A stretch of 64,000 bases of DNA, taken from positions 1 to 64,000 of the forward strand of contig NZ_SDHW01000009.1 in assembly GCF_004118265.1 (NCBI RefSeq). Direction: 5' to 3'. Made by a program: the position numbers and the translations under genes. Positions 14,835-23,161 of this stretch are shown one piece after another. Each line of letters opens with the position of its first letter. Position 1 is the stretch's first letter. The notes under the pieces are model-generated. The model worked only from the letters and a program-made list of their open reading frames with translations. It did no database searches and was not told the DNA's origin. This DNA is from Lacibacter luteus (lineage in GTDB: Bacteria; Bacteroidota; Bacteroidia; Chitinophagales; Chitinophagaceae).

Positions 14835-15971
14835 ATGTCTTTTCCTAAAGTAACGATCCTTTTTTCTGATGGCAATTTGTTAAAAGACATTGCTGCCATA
14901 GATGGTATTGCCGGTATTGTTGGCACTGTGCAAACAGTTGGCCTTATTGGCATACATAACGTGGTTTACAGTTTGAAGGATGCAGAAGACAAAGGATATA
15001 CAGCACTTGCTGAGCCGGATTTCCACCGCCACCTGCGTGAGTTTTATGCAGAGCTGGCAGGTAACCAGGAGCTGCACATTATGGGCGTAGAAGATACGAT
15101 GAGCATGACGCAGATGCTGGATAAGGACAATGAGGATGGTGCAAAAAAATTACTGGCTGCTGCAAAGGGCCGTGTGCGTTTGCTGGGTGTATTTCGCAAG
15201 CCCGATGCCGGTTACGATGCCGGTGAAGATTTTTATGATGCAGATGTTGAAACTGCATTAACCAAAACAATCACGTTTGTACAGGATCAGCATACAAAAT
15301 ACTCTTACCTCCGTTGCTTTGTTGAAGGCCGTGTGGCTAATGAGGAAAGTGTAAATATTCTTGAACCTAAAACCATTGAAAGCGATTATGCAGGATTGGT
15401 TGTAGGTGGAAGTAATGACGATGGAAGTGCAAGCATTGGCACAGCTCTCGGTCGCATGGTTAAGTATGGCGCACATATTAAACCGGGTAAGGTTGCCAAC
15501 GGGCCATTACAATTGAGCGAAGTGTACATCGGTACAAAGAAGATCAGTGAAATGCTGAACCTCGAAACGCTTCATGGTACCGGTATCATCAGCTTTATGA
15601 ACCACCCAACTAAAGCAGGTTTTTACATTGGTGTTGATCGTATGGCTAACACCGGCGATTTCCGCATCAGTGTACATGGCCGCATCATTGATAAAGCTGC
15701 TGTAATTGTATTAGGCACTTATGTGGATGAGCTGGAAAGTGAAGTTGATATTGTTGATGGCAAGATCAGCGAACTGGATATTGCTGCACTTGAAGGAAAA
15801 CTTGAAGCACAGGTACGTGCAGGCATGGGCGATCAGATTAGCGATGTGAAGATATACATCAGCCCTGCGCAGGACATTGTAAATACTGGTAAACTGGTGG
15901 TACGAGTACGCATTGTACCAAAAGGATATACAACATTTATTGAAGTGGATTTAGGGCTTGCAGCTGCATAA
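14835..15971 (+). CDS. Contractile tail sheath protein (DUF2586-like)
   Basis: A 378-residue protein opening with MSFPKVTILFSDGNLL. The order of an N-terminal domain with KDAEDKGYTALAEPDFHRHL, a central variable part, and a C-terminal strand-rich end (KLVVRVRIVPKGYTTFIEVD) fits the sheath proteins of Bacteroidota transposable phages. Sheath subunits polymerise around the tube and contract to drive it through the envelope. The tube gene directly follows, so the phage is a contractile-tailed (myovirus-type) virus. Confidence 0.8.
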   Translation: MSFPKVTILFSDGNLLKDIAAIDGIAGIVGTVQTVGLIGIHNVVYSLKDAEDKGYTALAEPDFHRHLREFYAELAGNQELHIMGVEDTMSMTQMLDKDNEDGAKKLLAAAKGRVRLLGVFRKPDAGYDAGEDFYDADVETALTKTITFVQDQHTKYSYLRCFVEGRVANEESVNILEPKTIESDYAGLVVGGSNDDGSASIGTALGRMVKYGAHIKPGKVANGPLQLSEVYIGTKKISEMLNLETLHGTGIISFMNHPTKAGFYIGVDRMANTGDFRISVHGRIIDKAAVIVLGTYVDELESEVDIVDGKISELDIAALEGKLEAQVRAGMGDQISDVKIYISPAQDIVNTGKLVVRVRIVPKGYTTFIEVDLGLAAA

Positions 15972-16001
15972 ACCTCTTTCCATTAAACAACATACTACAC
16001 T

Positions 16002-16445
16002 ATGAGCTTTAGTACAAAAGAATGCGCCTGGGCGCAAGTATCAATGAAATTGCTTGGAGCAAACATTATCGGCTTGCGCAGTTTTGAGTTCAAAGAGAAT
16101 CTTGAAAAGGAGTTGATTTATGCAGCCGGTAAAAAAGCCATTGATATTACAATGGGTAATGAAAGTGCCAGCGGTACGCTTACTCTTTTGAAATTTGAAT
16201 TTGATAAGATTACCGATGCAGCACAGGCAGCAGGTTATAAGAACATTCTTCATGTTCCTCACCCGGCCATTCTGCTTACAGTAGCTTTTAAGCTCAACCC
16301 ACAAACACCCATCCGCATTATTGAAGCACCGATGGGTATTGCCATCACCGATCAAACACTTGCAATGGCGCAAAATGCCAAAATGATGGAAGTGCCATTG
16401 CCGTGGATAGCACAAGAACTCACTTTACGTGCAGGTACATTATAA
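16002..16445 (+). CDS. Tail tube protein
   Basis: A 147-residue protein directly after the sheath gene. Short length, strand-dominated composition (GANIIGLRSFEF, ASGTLTLLKFEF, ILLTVAFKLN) and the ending WIAQELTLRAGTL fit a tail tube subunit of the gpM/gp-FII-like type. Tubes form the inner channel for DNA passage. The next genes are the assembly chaperone and tape measure, the canonical order. Confidence 0.75.
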   Translation: MSFSTKECAWAQVSMKLLGANIIGLRSFEFKENLEKELIYAAGKKAIDITMGNESASGTLTLLKFEFDKITDAAQAAGYKNILHVPHPAILLTVAFKLNPQTPIRIIEAPMGIAITDQTLAMAQNAKMMEVPLPWIAQELTLRAGTL

Positions 16446-16465
16446 CGTAAACTAAAACCGCAAAT

Positions 16466-16894
16466 ATGTTTCAAACCAATACCAACAAATCAACCATTAA
16501 AGAAATCAGGGAAAGAGAACGTAAGGAAAAAGAAGACCTGATTAAAAGTAAGTGTGAAGAGCTGGCAATACAAAAGCTTGGTTCAAAAGAAGCCCTGGTT
16601 CAACTAAGTAATAAGTACAAAGGATTATGGTACTTGCCCATATTGGATGAGAATGAAGAAGAAATTATTAAGCTTCTGATTTTAAAACCAATTGACAGGC
16701 ACATCCTTTCGTATGCCAGTACAAAAATTGAAGATGAAGGTTTGTACATCTTCCTTGAAGCGGCCATGAATGAGTGTGTTATAAAAGAACACAGCGACAT
16801 GGATGTAATTACGGAAGACGAATACTTCATACCGGCTGCAAACAAGTTCAATAAAATACTGGAAGGTAAAAAAGCCTTCATGGTAAAGAGATAA
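16466..16894 (+). CDS. Tail assembly chaperone, zero-frame product
   Basis: A 142-residue charged helical protein between tube and tape measure genes. In contractile and long-tailed phages this slot holds the chaperone that coats the tape measure during tail assembly. The protein starts with a coiled-coil-like stretch (IKEIRERERKEKEDLIKSKCE) and ends KKAFMVKR. A -1 shift near its end extends it by about 70 residues (see 16870-17094), as in the lambda G/GT pair. Confidence 0.7.
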   Translation: MFQTNTNKSTIKEIRERERKEKEDLIKSKCEELAIQKLGSKEALVQLSNKYKGLWYLPILDENEEEIIKLLILKPIDRHILSYASTKIEDEGLYIFLEAAMNECVIKEHSDMDVITEDEYFIPAANKFNKILEGKKAFMVKR

Positions 16895-17094
16895 AAGAAA
16901 CAGCAGATAAAGCCGATGTAAACAGCATCGGCTTTTTGCAAGCTCTGTTGCAGCATTACAGACCAGGTCTTGATGTTTCTTCCCTGACGGACGAGGAATT
17001 TATAAAAGAGGTGGCTTACCTGCTTGTTATAAGAAAAATGGAACAGGCAGATAATGTTACCAAAACACTCAATAAAATTTTTAGCGGTGAATAA
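16870..17094 (+). CDS. Frameshift extension of the tail assembly chaperone
   Basis: The -1 frame is open from 16870 to the stop at 17092-17094 and has no convincing start codon. It encodes a good helical protein segment (ADKADVNSIGFLQALLQHYR, LTDEEFIKEVAYLLVIRKME). Two A-rich slip sites lie before the zero-frame stop: six A and G at 16868-16874, and A-AAG at 16885-16888. Slipping at the second gives MVKEIKETADK, which reads naturally. Its stop overlaps the GTG start of the tape measure gene. Confidence 0.65.
   Translation, partial: KSLHGKEIKETADKADVNSIGFLQALLQHYRPGLDVSSLTDEEFIKEVAYLLVIRKMEQADNVTKTLNKIFSGE
16909..16935 (+). promoter_or_regulatory. Ten-bp stem-loop after the slip site
   Basis: AAAGCCGATG (16909-16918) pairs with CATCGGCTTT (16926-16935) around a seven-base loop and is followed by more T residues. 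It could stimulate the -1 frameshift, though about 20 bases is a long spacer, or act as a leaky terminator inside the coding extension that tunes tape measure expression. Confidence 0.5.
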
Positions 17095-18751
17095 CAGTGT
17101 ACTCGAATTTTTTGTAAAGATGAAAGACCTTGCAAGCTCCGGCTTGAGCAAGGTGGCATCTAATGCAAAGAAGATGGCTGATACTGTTACAGGCGCAAAT
17201 ACGGCTGCTGCAAAAACCAACGATAAACTTGCACTTAGTTACGATGGCGTAAGAAGGAAGATAAAAGAAGTTGAGGCTCCTATTGCTTCAAGTACATCCC
17301 GATCACATATACGGCAATTACGGACAGAGCTTGATGGCCTTAACAGAGCAGCCCGGATGCATGGTGGTAATCTTGACTTTAACAGTGAAGTTTCCAGTGG
17401 ATCAGGTATAGGAGGATGGATTAAAAAACTCGGTCTTGCTACAGTTGCTATTGGCTTATTTACAACAGCTTTCTCCTTTGCTAATAACAGTATTAACAAA
17501 GCAATGGAGTACGGCAGTACTGTTAAAAGCTTTGAAGTCTTAACTGGTGATGCAGGCCGTGGCCAAAGGCTTGCCGGTGATCTCAACAAACTCCAACAGG
17601 ATACTATACTCGGGCCTTCTGTTTTTCAGAACGCACAAACGATGATGGGCTTTGGTATCGATCAGCGTGAAGTGATCGGTAACCTTAAGATGCTGGGCGA
17701 TGTGAGTATGGGTAATACCGAAAAGCTGAATGCCCTTACACTGGCTTACAGCCAGGTGCGTGCTGCAGGCCGTTTAACCGGGCAGGATTTGCTTCAATTC
17801 ATTAACGCAGGGTTTAACCCCTTAAATGAGATCAGCAAAAAAACAGGGCTTTCTATTGGTGTGTTGAAAAAGAAAATGGAGGAAGGTGCTATTAGTGCCG
17901 ACATGATTACCGCTGCATTTAAAAGTGCAACCGGGCAAGGTGGTTTGTACCACGATATGCTGAACAAGATGGCCGAAACGCCAGCCGGTAAGCTGGCACA
18001 GCTGCAAGGCAGATGGGAAAGTTTTCAAACCCGCTTAGGGGAAACGTTAATGCCGCTTGCAACAATGGCTATGGATTTTGCAGAGCCTTTGTTACAGCTG
18101 GCTGAGTTTACGCTGCCGGTTATTAACACGTTAGTAAAAGGTACAATGGCACCAATGAAATATTTGGCAGATCAATCGGGTGAATGGGCTAAGAACTCCC
18201 GACTTGTTCATGATGCTATGACGGCGATTAAAGTAACCTTCACTGTTTTTGATCTGCTATACAATGGTGTTGTAAACTCCTTTACTGTTTTAAGCAAGTT
18301 TGTTTTAGAGCCTATAATGAACACGTTTGAAAGTATCTATCGTGTTGCCAAAAAACTGTTAGGCTTCAAGGACGAATTACCGAACACATTTGATGCTGCC
18401 GGTGGCCCATCTGAATACGTTAAGCCACGTGATTTTAATGCGATGGTGAATCCGTTTTTGAGTGCGATGGCAGCAAAAAACAATGTTGCCAAAACAACAG
18501 CAACAGATATTGGAAAGGACAATCCGTTTAAAGCTCTTGGTGGTGGTGATAAGAAGGATAAGAAAGATGGCAGCGTTGCAAGTGGAATTACCGGAGGTGG
18601 CCCACGTACTATAAACATAAACGGAGTAACGTTTATGCAAAAGCTTGCAGATAAAGTAGACATCAACAATCAAGGCGACTGGAATACGATTGAACAGAAG
18701 TTTCAGGAAATGTTCCTGCGCATATTAAACAGCGGGGCAAGCGTGCAGTAA
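17087..18751 (+). CDS. Tail tape measure protein
   Basis: A 554-residue protein from the GTG at 17087, which overlaps the frameshift extension's stop. The N-terminus is helical (KMKDLASSGLSKVASNAKKM), residues about 115-140 form a hydrophobic segment (GLATVAIGLFTTAFSFANNS), and the middle has the conserved tape-measure core (EKLNALTLAYSQVRAAGRLT, GQDLLQFINAGFNPL). It sets tail length and exits with DNA. The length is short for a tape measure, so the tail should be short, which would suit a small contractile phage. Confidence 0.85.
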   Translation: MNNSVLEFFVKMKDLASSGLSKVASNAKKMADTVTGANTAAAKTNDKLALSYDGVRRKIKEVEAPIASSTSRSHIRQLRTELDGLNRAARMHGGNLDFNSEVSSGSGIGGWIKKLGLATVAIGLFTTAFSFANNSINKAMEYGSTVKSFEVLTGDAGRGQRLAGDLNKLQQDTILGPSVFQNAQTMMGFGIDQREVIGNLKMLGDVSMGNTEKLNALTLAYSQVRAAGRLTGQDLLQFINAGFNPLNEISKKTGLSIGVLKKKMEEGAISADMITAAFKSATGQGGLYHDMLNKMAETPAGKLAQLQGRWESFQTRLGETLMPLATMAMDFAEPLLQLAEFTLPVINTLVKGTMAPMKYLADQSGEWAKNSRLVHDAMTAIKVTFTVFDLLYNGVVNSFTVLSKFVLEPIMNTFESIYRVAKKLLGFKDELPNTFDAAGGPSEYVKPRDFNAMVNPFLSAMAAKNNVAKTTATDIGKDNPFKALGGGDKKDKKDGSVASGITGGGPRTININGVTFMQKLADKVDINNQGDWNTIEQKFQEMFLRILNSGASVQ

Positions 18752-19368
18752 TGAATTATCTGGTTGTAGATATAGCAGAGTTGTATAAACAACGCTTTGG
18801 TAAAAAGCCGGTGGTACCTGAAGTAGTGTATGGTGCCGAAACCAACGCATACCAGGTTACTCCCCAGCTTATACAGGCCGAACAGGAGTTTACCCAGCGT
18901 GGATCTCTTGTAAAAGAGCGGTACCGTGGTGTGGAGATTATGTTACCACTCCGCTTTTACGATGGAAGCGAATTGCTGATGTATATGCCTTATGCAGTCA
19001 TAAGCATGAACAACAGCAAGACCATTGTTGAAACTTCTTTGCCGGAGCGTGTAGGAACCGTAAAAGAACAGTGGAGCATTGGCGATTACGAGATCAACAT
19101 AAAAGGATTTCTCATTAGTGAAAACAGGTTGTTTCCTGAAGAAGAAATAAGCCAGTTGCGTGAGTTGTATGAAGCGCAAAAAGCTGTGACACTGGATAAT
19201 GCTCTTTCAAATATTTTTTTAAGTAATAAAAATTTGGAACCAAGTGAGCAAAGACGTGTGGTGATATACCGGTTGAACATTGATGAAGTGCAGGGAGGCC
19301 GTGAGCATGTTCGCCCGTTTACCATGCAACTGAAAAGCGATACTGTTTTTACACTGGAGTTGAAGTAA
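18751..19368 (+). CDS. Baseplate/tail protein (DUF6046-like)
   Basis: A 205-residue protein whose ATG overlaps the last base of the tape measure stop. The middle has ERYRGVEIMLPLRFYDGSEL and VETSLPERVGTVKEQWSIGD, then NIKGFLISENRLFPEEEISQ. This is the pattern of a baseplate family (DUF6046) next to tape measure genes in Bacteroidota phages. Its place resembles LysM-like tail hub adaptors (gp53/gpX). It is probably part of the central hub; exact role not known. Confidence 0.6.
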   Translation: MNYLVVDIAELYKQRFGKKPVVPEVVYGAETNAYQVTPQLIQAEQEFTQRGSLVKERYRGVEIMLPLRFYDGSELLMYMPYAVISMNNSKTIVETSLPERVGTVKEQWSIGDYEINIKGFLISENRLFPEEEISQLRELYEAQKAVTLDNALSNIFLSNKNLEPSEQRRVVIYRLNIDEVQGGREHVRPFTMQLKSDTVFTLELK

Positions 19369-20348
19369 TGTTTTTAATGACTGCCGATATTATTGTTGGG
19401 CCTTATAAGCCGTTTAAGCCTCATTCCTTTTCATGGAAAAGGAGTATTGACAGTTATACTGACAGTGCTGTTATAAAGATACCTGCGGTTGCAGTGGTTC
19501 GTAGAGTTGGCGATCAGTATAAACAAGTACAAACCGGGCTGCAGTTTGCCGAAGGCATGAAGGTGGAAGCATACTGCGGTTACGATGGTAATAATCCATT
19601 GCGGTTTAAAGGCTTTATCCGCAGGGTAAATTTTAGTGTGCCGTTAGAGATTGAGTGCGAGGGTTACAGTTACCAGCTGCGTAAGAAAGAGGGTTACACC
19701 AAAAGCTATGCATCTACAACCGTAAAGCAGCTTTTGCGTGATCTCTGTGCGGGAACTGACATTGTGCTGAGCGACAGCATACCGGATATTCCTTTAAAGA
19801 ACATTTACTTCAAAAATGTAAAAGGAACGGATGTGCTTGATTATTTAAAAAGCAAATGCCTCCTTACTATCTACTTCAATTATGAAGTGCTGTATTGCGG
19901 ATTAAAAATGACTGAGGCGCAGACAACTGTTAAGCATCGATTGAACTGGAATGTACTGAAGGATGATCAGCTGAAGTTTGAACAGAACAGGGAGCTGGCA
20001 AAAGTTACCATCCAGTTAGAGAAACGTGGAAAGGATGGCACAAAAACAAAATCAAAAAACGGCCCGAAAGATGGCATGTTGAAAATATTGAAGGTGCGGC
20101 ATATTGACAGTGAGGCATTGATGCAGCAGATAGCAGAAGAGGAACGAAAGAAACTGTTGTTTAAAGGATATGAAGGTGTGATTACAACATTTCTGTTTCC
20201 TGTGGTTGAACCAGGTATGGCTTCTCAAATTGATGATGTTCGTTACCCGGAGAGAGCAAGTACTTATTTCTGCGAAAAAGTAGAGGGCGACTTTAACAGC
20301 AGCGGTGGCCGACAAAAAATTTCGATTGGCGCATACTTAGGATCATGA
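19368..20348 (+). CDS. Baseplate hub protein, gpD-like
   Basis: A 326-residue protein coupled to the preceding gene through TAATG. It has a strand-rich N-terminus with RSIDSYTDSAVIKIPA, then GMKVEAYCGYDGNNPLRFKG, a pattern found in gpD/gp27-type hub proteins (FKGFI is the domain-1 strand pair). YASTTVKQLLRDLC marks the second domain. Hubs form the trimer on which the spike sits. The next gene is spike-like, as expected. Start at 19377 is an alternative. Confidence 0.65.
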   Translation: MFLMTADIIVGPYKPFKPHSFSWKRSIDSYTDSAVIKIPAVAVVRRVGDQYKQVQTGLQFAEGMKVEAYCGYDGNNPLRFKGFIRRVNFSVPLEIECEGYSYQLRKKEGYTKSYASTTVKQLLRDLCAGTDIVLSDSIPDIPLKNIYFKNVKGTDVLDYLKSKCLLTIYFNYEVLYCGLKMTEAQTTVKHRLNWNVLKDDQLKFEQNRELAKVTIQLEKRGKDGTKTKSKNGPKDGMLKILKVRHIDSEALMQQIAEEERKKLLFKGYEGVITTFLFPVVEPGMASQIDDVRYPERASTYFCEKVEGDFNSSGGRQKISIGAYLGS

Positions 20349-20815
20349 CAAAAGAGGAACAAATAAGATCGGAATTAGCAAAGCTGGCAAAGAAGTATGG
20401 CCCTGATGCTACCATTATTGCTAAGGTGGTGAGTGTAAATGAGGATGAATTTACCTGTGTTGTGGATGAGGATGGTATAGAGATAAATGATGTTCGATTG
20501 CGCCCGGTGATTAACACTAATGAAAGCGTAACCATTATTCCAAAGGTTAACAGTTACGTAGCCATCACAAGGCTTGAAGATGATGAAGAATGGATGGTGA
20601 TAGCAGTTGATGAAATTGAAAAGTACCGTATTGTAAATGGCACAATGTTGTTTGAAATGCACAACGGGAAGTTTTTGATTGAAAGTGGTGCGCAGAACCT
20701 GGGCAAGTGCCTCGATGATCTGATAATTGAAATACAGGCTATTTACGCACCAAAGAACAGCGCAGGTATAACAGCAATACAAACACGACTTAAAACATTG
20801 TTAAGTGGCTCTTAG
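20345..20815 (+). CDS. Baseplate spike or OB-fold protein, gpV-like
   Basis: A 156-residue protein overlapping the hub gene by four bases. Residues 20-100 look like an OB-fold: ATIIAKVVSVNEDEFTCVVDED, RLRPVINTN, VTIIPKVNSYVAITRLEDDEEWMVIA. That is the N-terminal domain of gpV/gp45 membrane-piercing spikes. It lacks the long beta-helix seen in big spikes and ends with a helical stretch, so the piercing tip may come from a different protein. The position after the hub supports the call. Confidence 0.6.
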   Translation: MTKEEQIRSELAKLAKKYGPDATIIAKVVSVNEDEFTCVVDEDGIEINDVRLRPVINTNESVTIIPKVNSYVAITRLEDDEEWMVIAVDEIEKYRIVNGTMLFEMHNGKFLIESGAQNLGKCLDDLIIEIQAIYAPKNSAGITAIQTRLKTLLSGS

Positions 20816-21029
20816 TAACGCACGATTAAAAGGCAATTTGAAAACCCTGTTTGAAAACATGGAAGCCAACGGCGATACCAGAGATGAGCAATTGGATTGG
20901 TTTTGCGGTGAACTGGCAAAGGTGCTGATTGATGAGATAAAAGAGTTGCGGATACAGTACAGTGCAGGGTTGGTAGCTCCAAGTGGCGGGGGTGCAGTAA
21001 CAGGAACGATAACACATACAGTAAACTAA
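20805..21029 (+). CDS. Small tail protein, unknown
   Basis: A 74-residue protein with a GTG start overlapping the preceding stop. It is helical up to residue 50 (LFENMEANGDTRDEQLDWFC) and ends in a glycine-rich, strand-like tail (APSGGGAVTGTITHTVN). No family recognised. Both ends overlap or abut baseplate genes, so it belongs to the baseplate operon and may be a small plug or assembly factor. Confidence 0.5.
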   Translation: MALSNARLKGNLKTLFENMEANGDTRDEQLDWFCGELAKVLIDEIKELRIQYSAGLVAPSGGGAVTGTITHTVN

Positions 21030-21316
21030 TGAAGGATTTTTTATTAGATGAGGATGGTGATTTACGTATTGAACAAGGCGATCTCGTTATCGGCTTCAGC
21101 AATCAGCAACATCAAAGCGATCTGTTGTTGATTGATAAAGGTGGCAGTAAAGAATTTCCTGAATTGGGTGTTGGATTGTTTATGCATTTAGAAAATGAAG
21201 ACCGCAGTGGCTTGTTGCGTGAAATAAAAGTGCAGTTCAATGCTGATGGAATGAATGTGAAATATGTGGCTTTTAACGAACAGGGAAAGCTGGTGTTTGA
21301 TGCACCTTACAAATGA
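21029..21316 (+). CDS. Baseplate wedge protein, gp25/gpW-like
   Basis: A 95-residue protein opening MKDFLLDEDGDLRIEQGDLV, the usual start of Mu gp46 and gp25/gpW-like wedge proteins, with a later GSKEFPELGVGLFM stretch corresponding to the conserved R-x-x-P-x-x-G-s region near the core. These proteins join the sheath initiator and the baseplate arms. It overlaps the next gene by four bases. The short length matches the family. Confidence 0.65.
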   Translation: MKDFLLDEDGDLRIEQGDLVIGFSNQQHQSDLLLIDKGGSKEFPELGVGLFMHLENEDRSGLLREIKVQFNADGMNVKYVAFNEQGKLVFDAPYK

Positions 21317-21810
21317 CAACGAAAGTATTATACGGCGAAACATTGGCTGATATAGCTGCAAGACTTGGTAATGCGGCTGCGGCGTATGACATAGCTCTTT
21401 TAAACAATATTGGAATAACGGATGACTTGGTTGCAGGAACTATACTGATAGTGCCGGATGCAATAAAGAAAAATACGGCTGCATTTAACAGCGGTGTGGC
21501 AAAGCCGCTTACGAATGAGGTAAAGGTGTTGAAAAACCAAACAGTAAGCGATTTAGCAGTGCAGTATTTAGGTGATGCTGAACGTGTGGTGGAGCTGGCG
21601 GCACTCAACAACATTTCAACAACAGAAATGCTGATACCCGGCCAAATGATAAAGATGCCGGTTGCAGATATACAAAAGCAGCGAATAGTAACTGTGTTCA
21701 ACAATCCGGCAACAGCACCTGCCAGTTACTATCAAGAAACAAATGACCAAGGTGAAGTGCTGGAAGGAATTGGTTACTGGATTATACAGGATGATTTTAA
21801 AGTTTCTTAA
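21313..21810 (+). CDS. LysM-containing baseplate protein
   Basis: A 165-residue protein with two LysM-like repeats: residues 3-48 (VLYGETLADIAARLGNAAAA ... GTILIVP) and about 70-114 (VLKNQTVSDLAVQYLGDAER ... IPGQMIKMP). LysM-type proteins such as gp53/gpX bind or hold the hub in contractile tails. A C-terminal segment after residue 120 is Asp/Glu-rich with YWIIQDDFKVS. The gene overlaps the wedge gene by four bases. Confidence 0.7.
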   Translation: MTTKVLYGETLADIAARLGNAAAAYDIALLNNIGITDDLVAGTILIVPDAIKKNTAAFNSGVAKPLTNEVKVLKNQTVSDLAVQYLGDAERVVELAALNNISTTEMLIPGQMIKMPVADIQKQRIVTVFNNPATAPASYYQETNDQGEVLEGIGYWIIQDDFKVS

Positions 21811-21812
21811 TA

Positions 21813-22670
21813 ATGGCAAGAACAATTGCAGAAATACATAACGAGATCATTGCGGCAGTACAAGCTGATGCCACTTTAGGGGCTGAACTTACCAGTACAA
21901 GCCGTGTGAGTAAGTGGCGCACATGGAGCTACATTGTTTCTTTTGCTATTTGGGTTCATGAAAAGCTCTTTGATCTGTTCAAGCAGGAAGTATCTGAAAC
22001 CATTGCTACGCTTAAACCACATACTGCAAAATGGTATGCAAGCAAAGCATTGGCTTACCAGCATGGTTTTCCGTTAAAAGAGGATAGTGATCAATTTGAT
22101 AACACAGGTTATACTGATACGCAAATTGAAGAAAGCAGGGTTGTTGCCTATGCCGCTGTTGTTGAACAAACAGACCAATATGGCCGTGTGTTCTTACGAA
22201 TAAAACTTGCAAGGATAAACGGTGGTGATCTTGCTCCGCTCACTGCTCCACAGCTTGCAGGTGTGCAGGAATATTTTGCACGCATTAAGGATGCCGGTGT
22301 TAAACTGGTAATTGAAAGTATAGCTGCTGATAGCATTAAAATGAACTGGCGTATTTATTACGATCCGTTAATCCTTGACAGCACAGGTAGCCGCACCGAT
22401 GGCACTGCCGCTGATGTTGTAAAGAATGCCATCAAAGATTACCTGAAGAACTTGCCATTTAACGGTGTTTATGTTTTGCAATATCACATTGATGCATTGC
22501 AACAGGTAGAAGGGATCACTATTCCAATCATTGATTTGGCGCAAACAAAATACGGCTTGCTCCCATTCACCAATGTAAATGTAAAGACAACACCTGACAG
22601 CGGTTATCTGCGCTTTGCTGATGATGCGGACTTAAATATTACTTACATCGCTCAAACACCAATTGTATAG
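21813..22670 (+). CDS. Baseplate protein J-like
   Basis: A 285-residue protein that fits the gp47/J-like wedge protein by position: it lies after gp25-like and LysM-like genes and before an I-like gene. The N-terminal 80 residues are helical (WSYIVSFAIWVHEKLFDLFK), the middle has RINGGDLAPLTAPQLAGVQE with strands and a helix, and the C-terminus has a beta-rich region (NITYIAQTPI). J-like proteins build the triangular baseplate wedges. Similarity is structural and by order, not strong by motif. Confidence 0.6.
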   Translation: MARTIAEIHNEIIAAVQADATLGAELTSTSRVSKWRTWSYIVSFAIWVHEKLFDLFKQEVSETIATLKPHTAKWYASKALAYQHGFPLKEDSDQFDNTGYTDTQIEESRVVAYAAVVEQTDQYGRVFLRIKLARINGGDLAPLTAPQLAGVQEYFARIKDAGVKLVIESIAADSIKMNWRIYYDPLILDSTGSRTDGTAADVVKNAIKDYLKNLPFNGVYVLQYHIDALQQVEGITIPIIDLAQTKYGLLPFTNVNVKTTPDSGYLRFADDADLNITYIAQTPIV

Positions 22671-23161
22671 TGGCTTACTATCAGGCATATAACGTTGATT
22701 TTAAGAAGCTGGGTTTGCAGACCATGTATGAGCATTGGCGCAAGGCAAAGCATAATGGTTGGATAAAGGCAGTATTGCAGCCGTTGGTTACTCTGTACTC
22801 ATTGTTTGTTATTTATCGTAATACACAACGATACAAATTGCAGATCACTCCGCAGGTGTGCTTCTTAGAAAAGGCGTTGAACGATAAATATGATGTGGAG
22901 CTGAGGCGTATTTACATTGATGAGCCGCCGGAAAAACAAGCAATTCCATTATACCGTAAAACGGAAGCAAAAAAGCAGGTGCTGTACAGGAAAAGTGAAG
23001 CAACGGAGCTGGTATTATACCGTAAAAATGAGACCTCAGTTTTTAGTGTTGATTTTCTGATTGTAATACCTGTAAGTATTGCAATTGATATGCCGGAGCT
23101 GAGGGCTTATGTTGACAGCTATAAACTTGTAACAAAAACTTACACCGTTCAATTTATATGA
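22670..23161 (+). CDS. Baseplate protein I-like with LYRK repeats
   Basis: A 163-residue protein with a GTG start overlapping the preceding TAG. The N-terminus (LGLQTMYEHWRKAKHNGWIK) is helical and the middle holds three near-identical 11- to 12-residue repeats built on LYRK (PLYRKTEAKKQV, LYRKSEATELV, LYRKNETSVF). It follows a J-like gene, where P2-type phages carry gpI, so it is likely a baseplate arm protein. The repeats may form a short beta arm for fibre attachment. No known family assigned. Confidence 0.5.
   Translation: MAYYQAYNVDFKKLGLQTMYEHWRKAKHNGWIKAVLQPLVTLYSLFVIYRNTQRYKLQITPQVCFLEKALNDKYDVELRRIYIDEPPEKQAIPLYRKTEAKKQVLYRKSEATELVLYRKNETSVFSVDFLIVIPVSIAIDMPELRAYVDSYKLVTKTYTVQFI

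Noticed and set aside
16936-17094. Independent gene starting at TTG in the frameshift region
   Set aside because: No ribosome-binding context and the upstream part of the same frame (from 16870) also reads as good helix, so a -1 extension explains it better.
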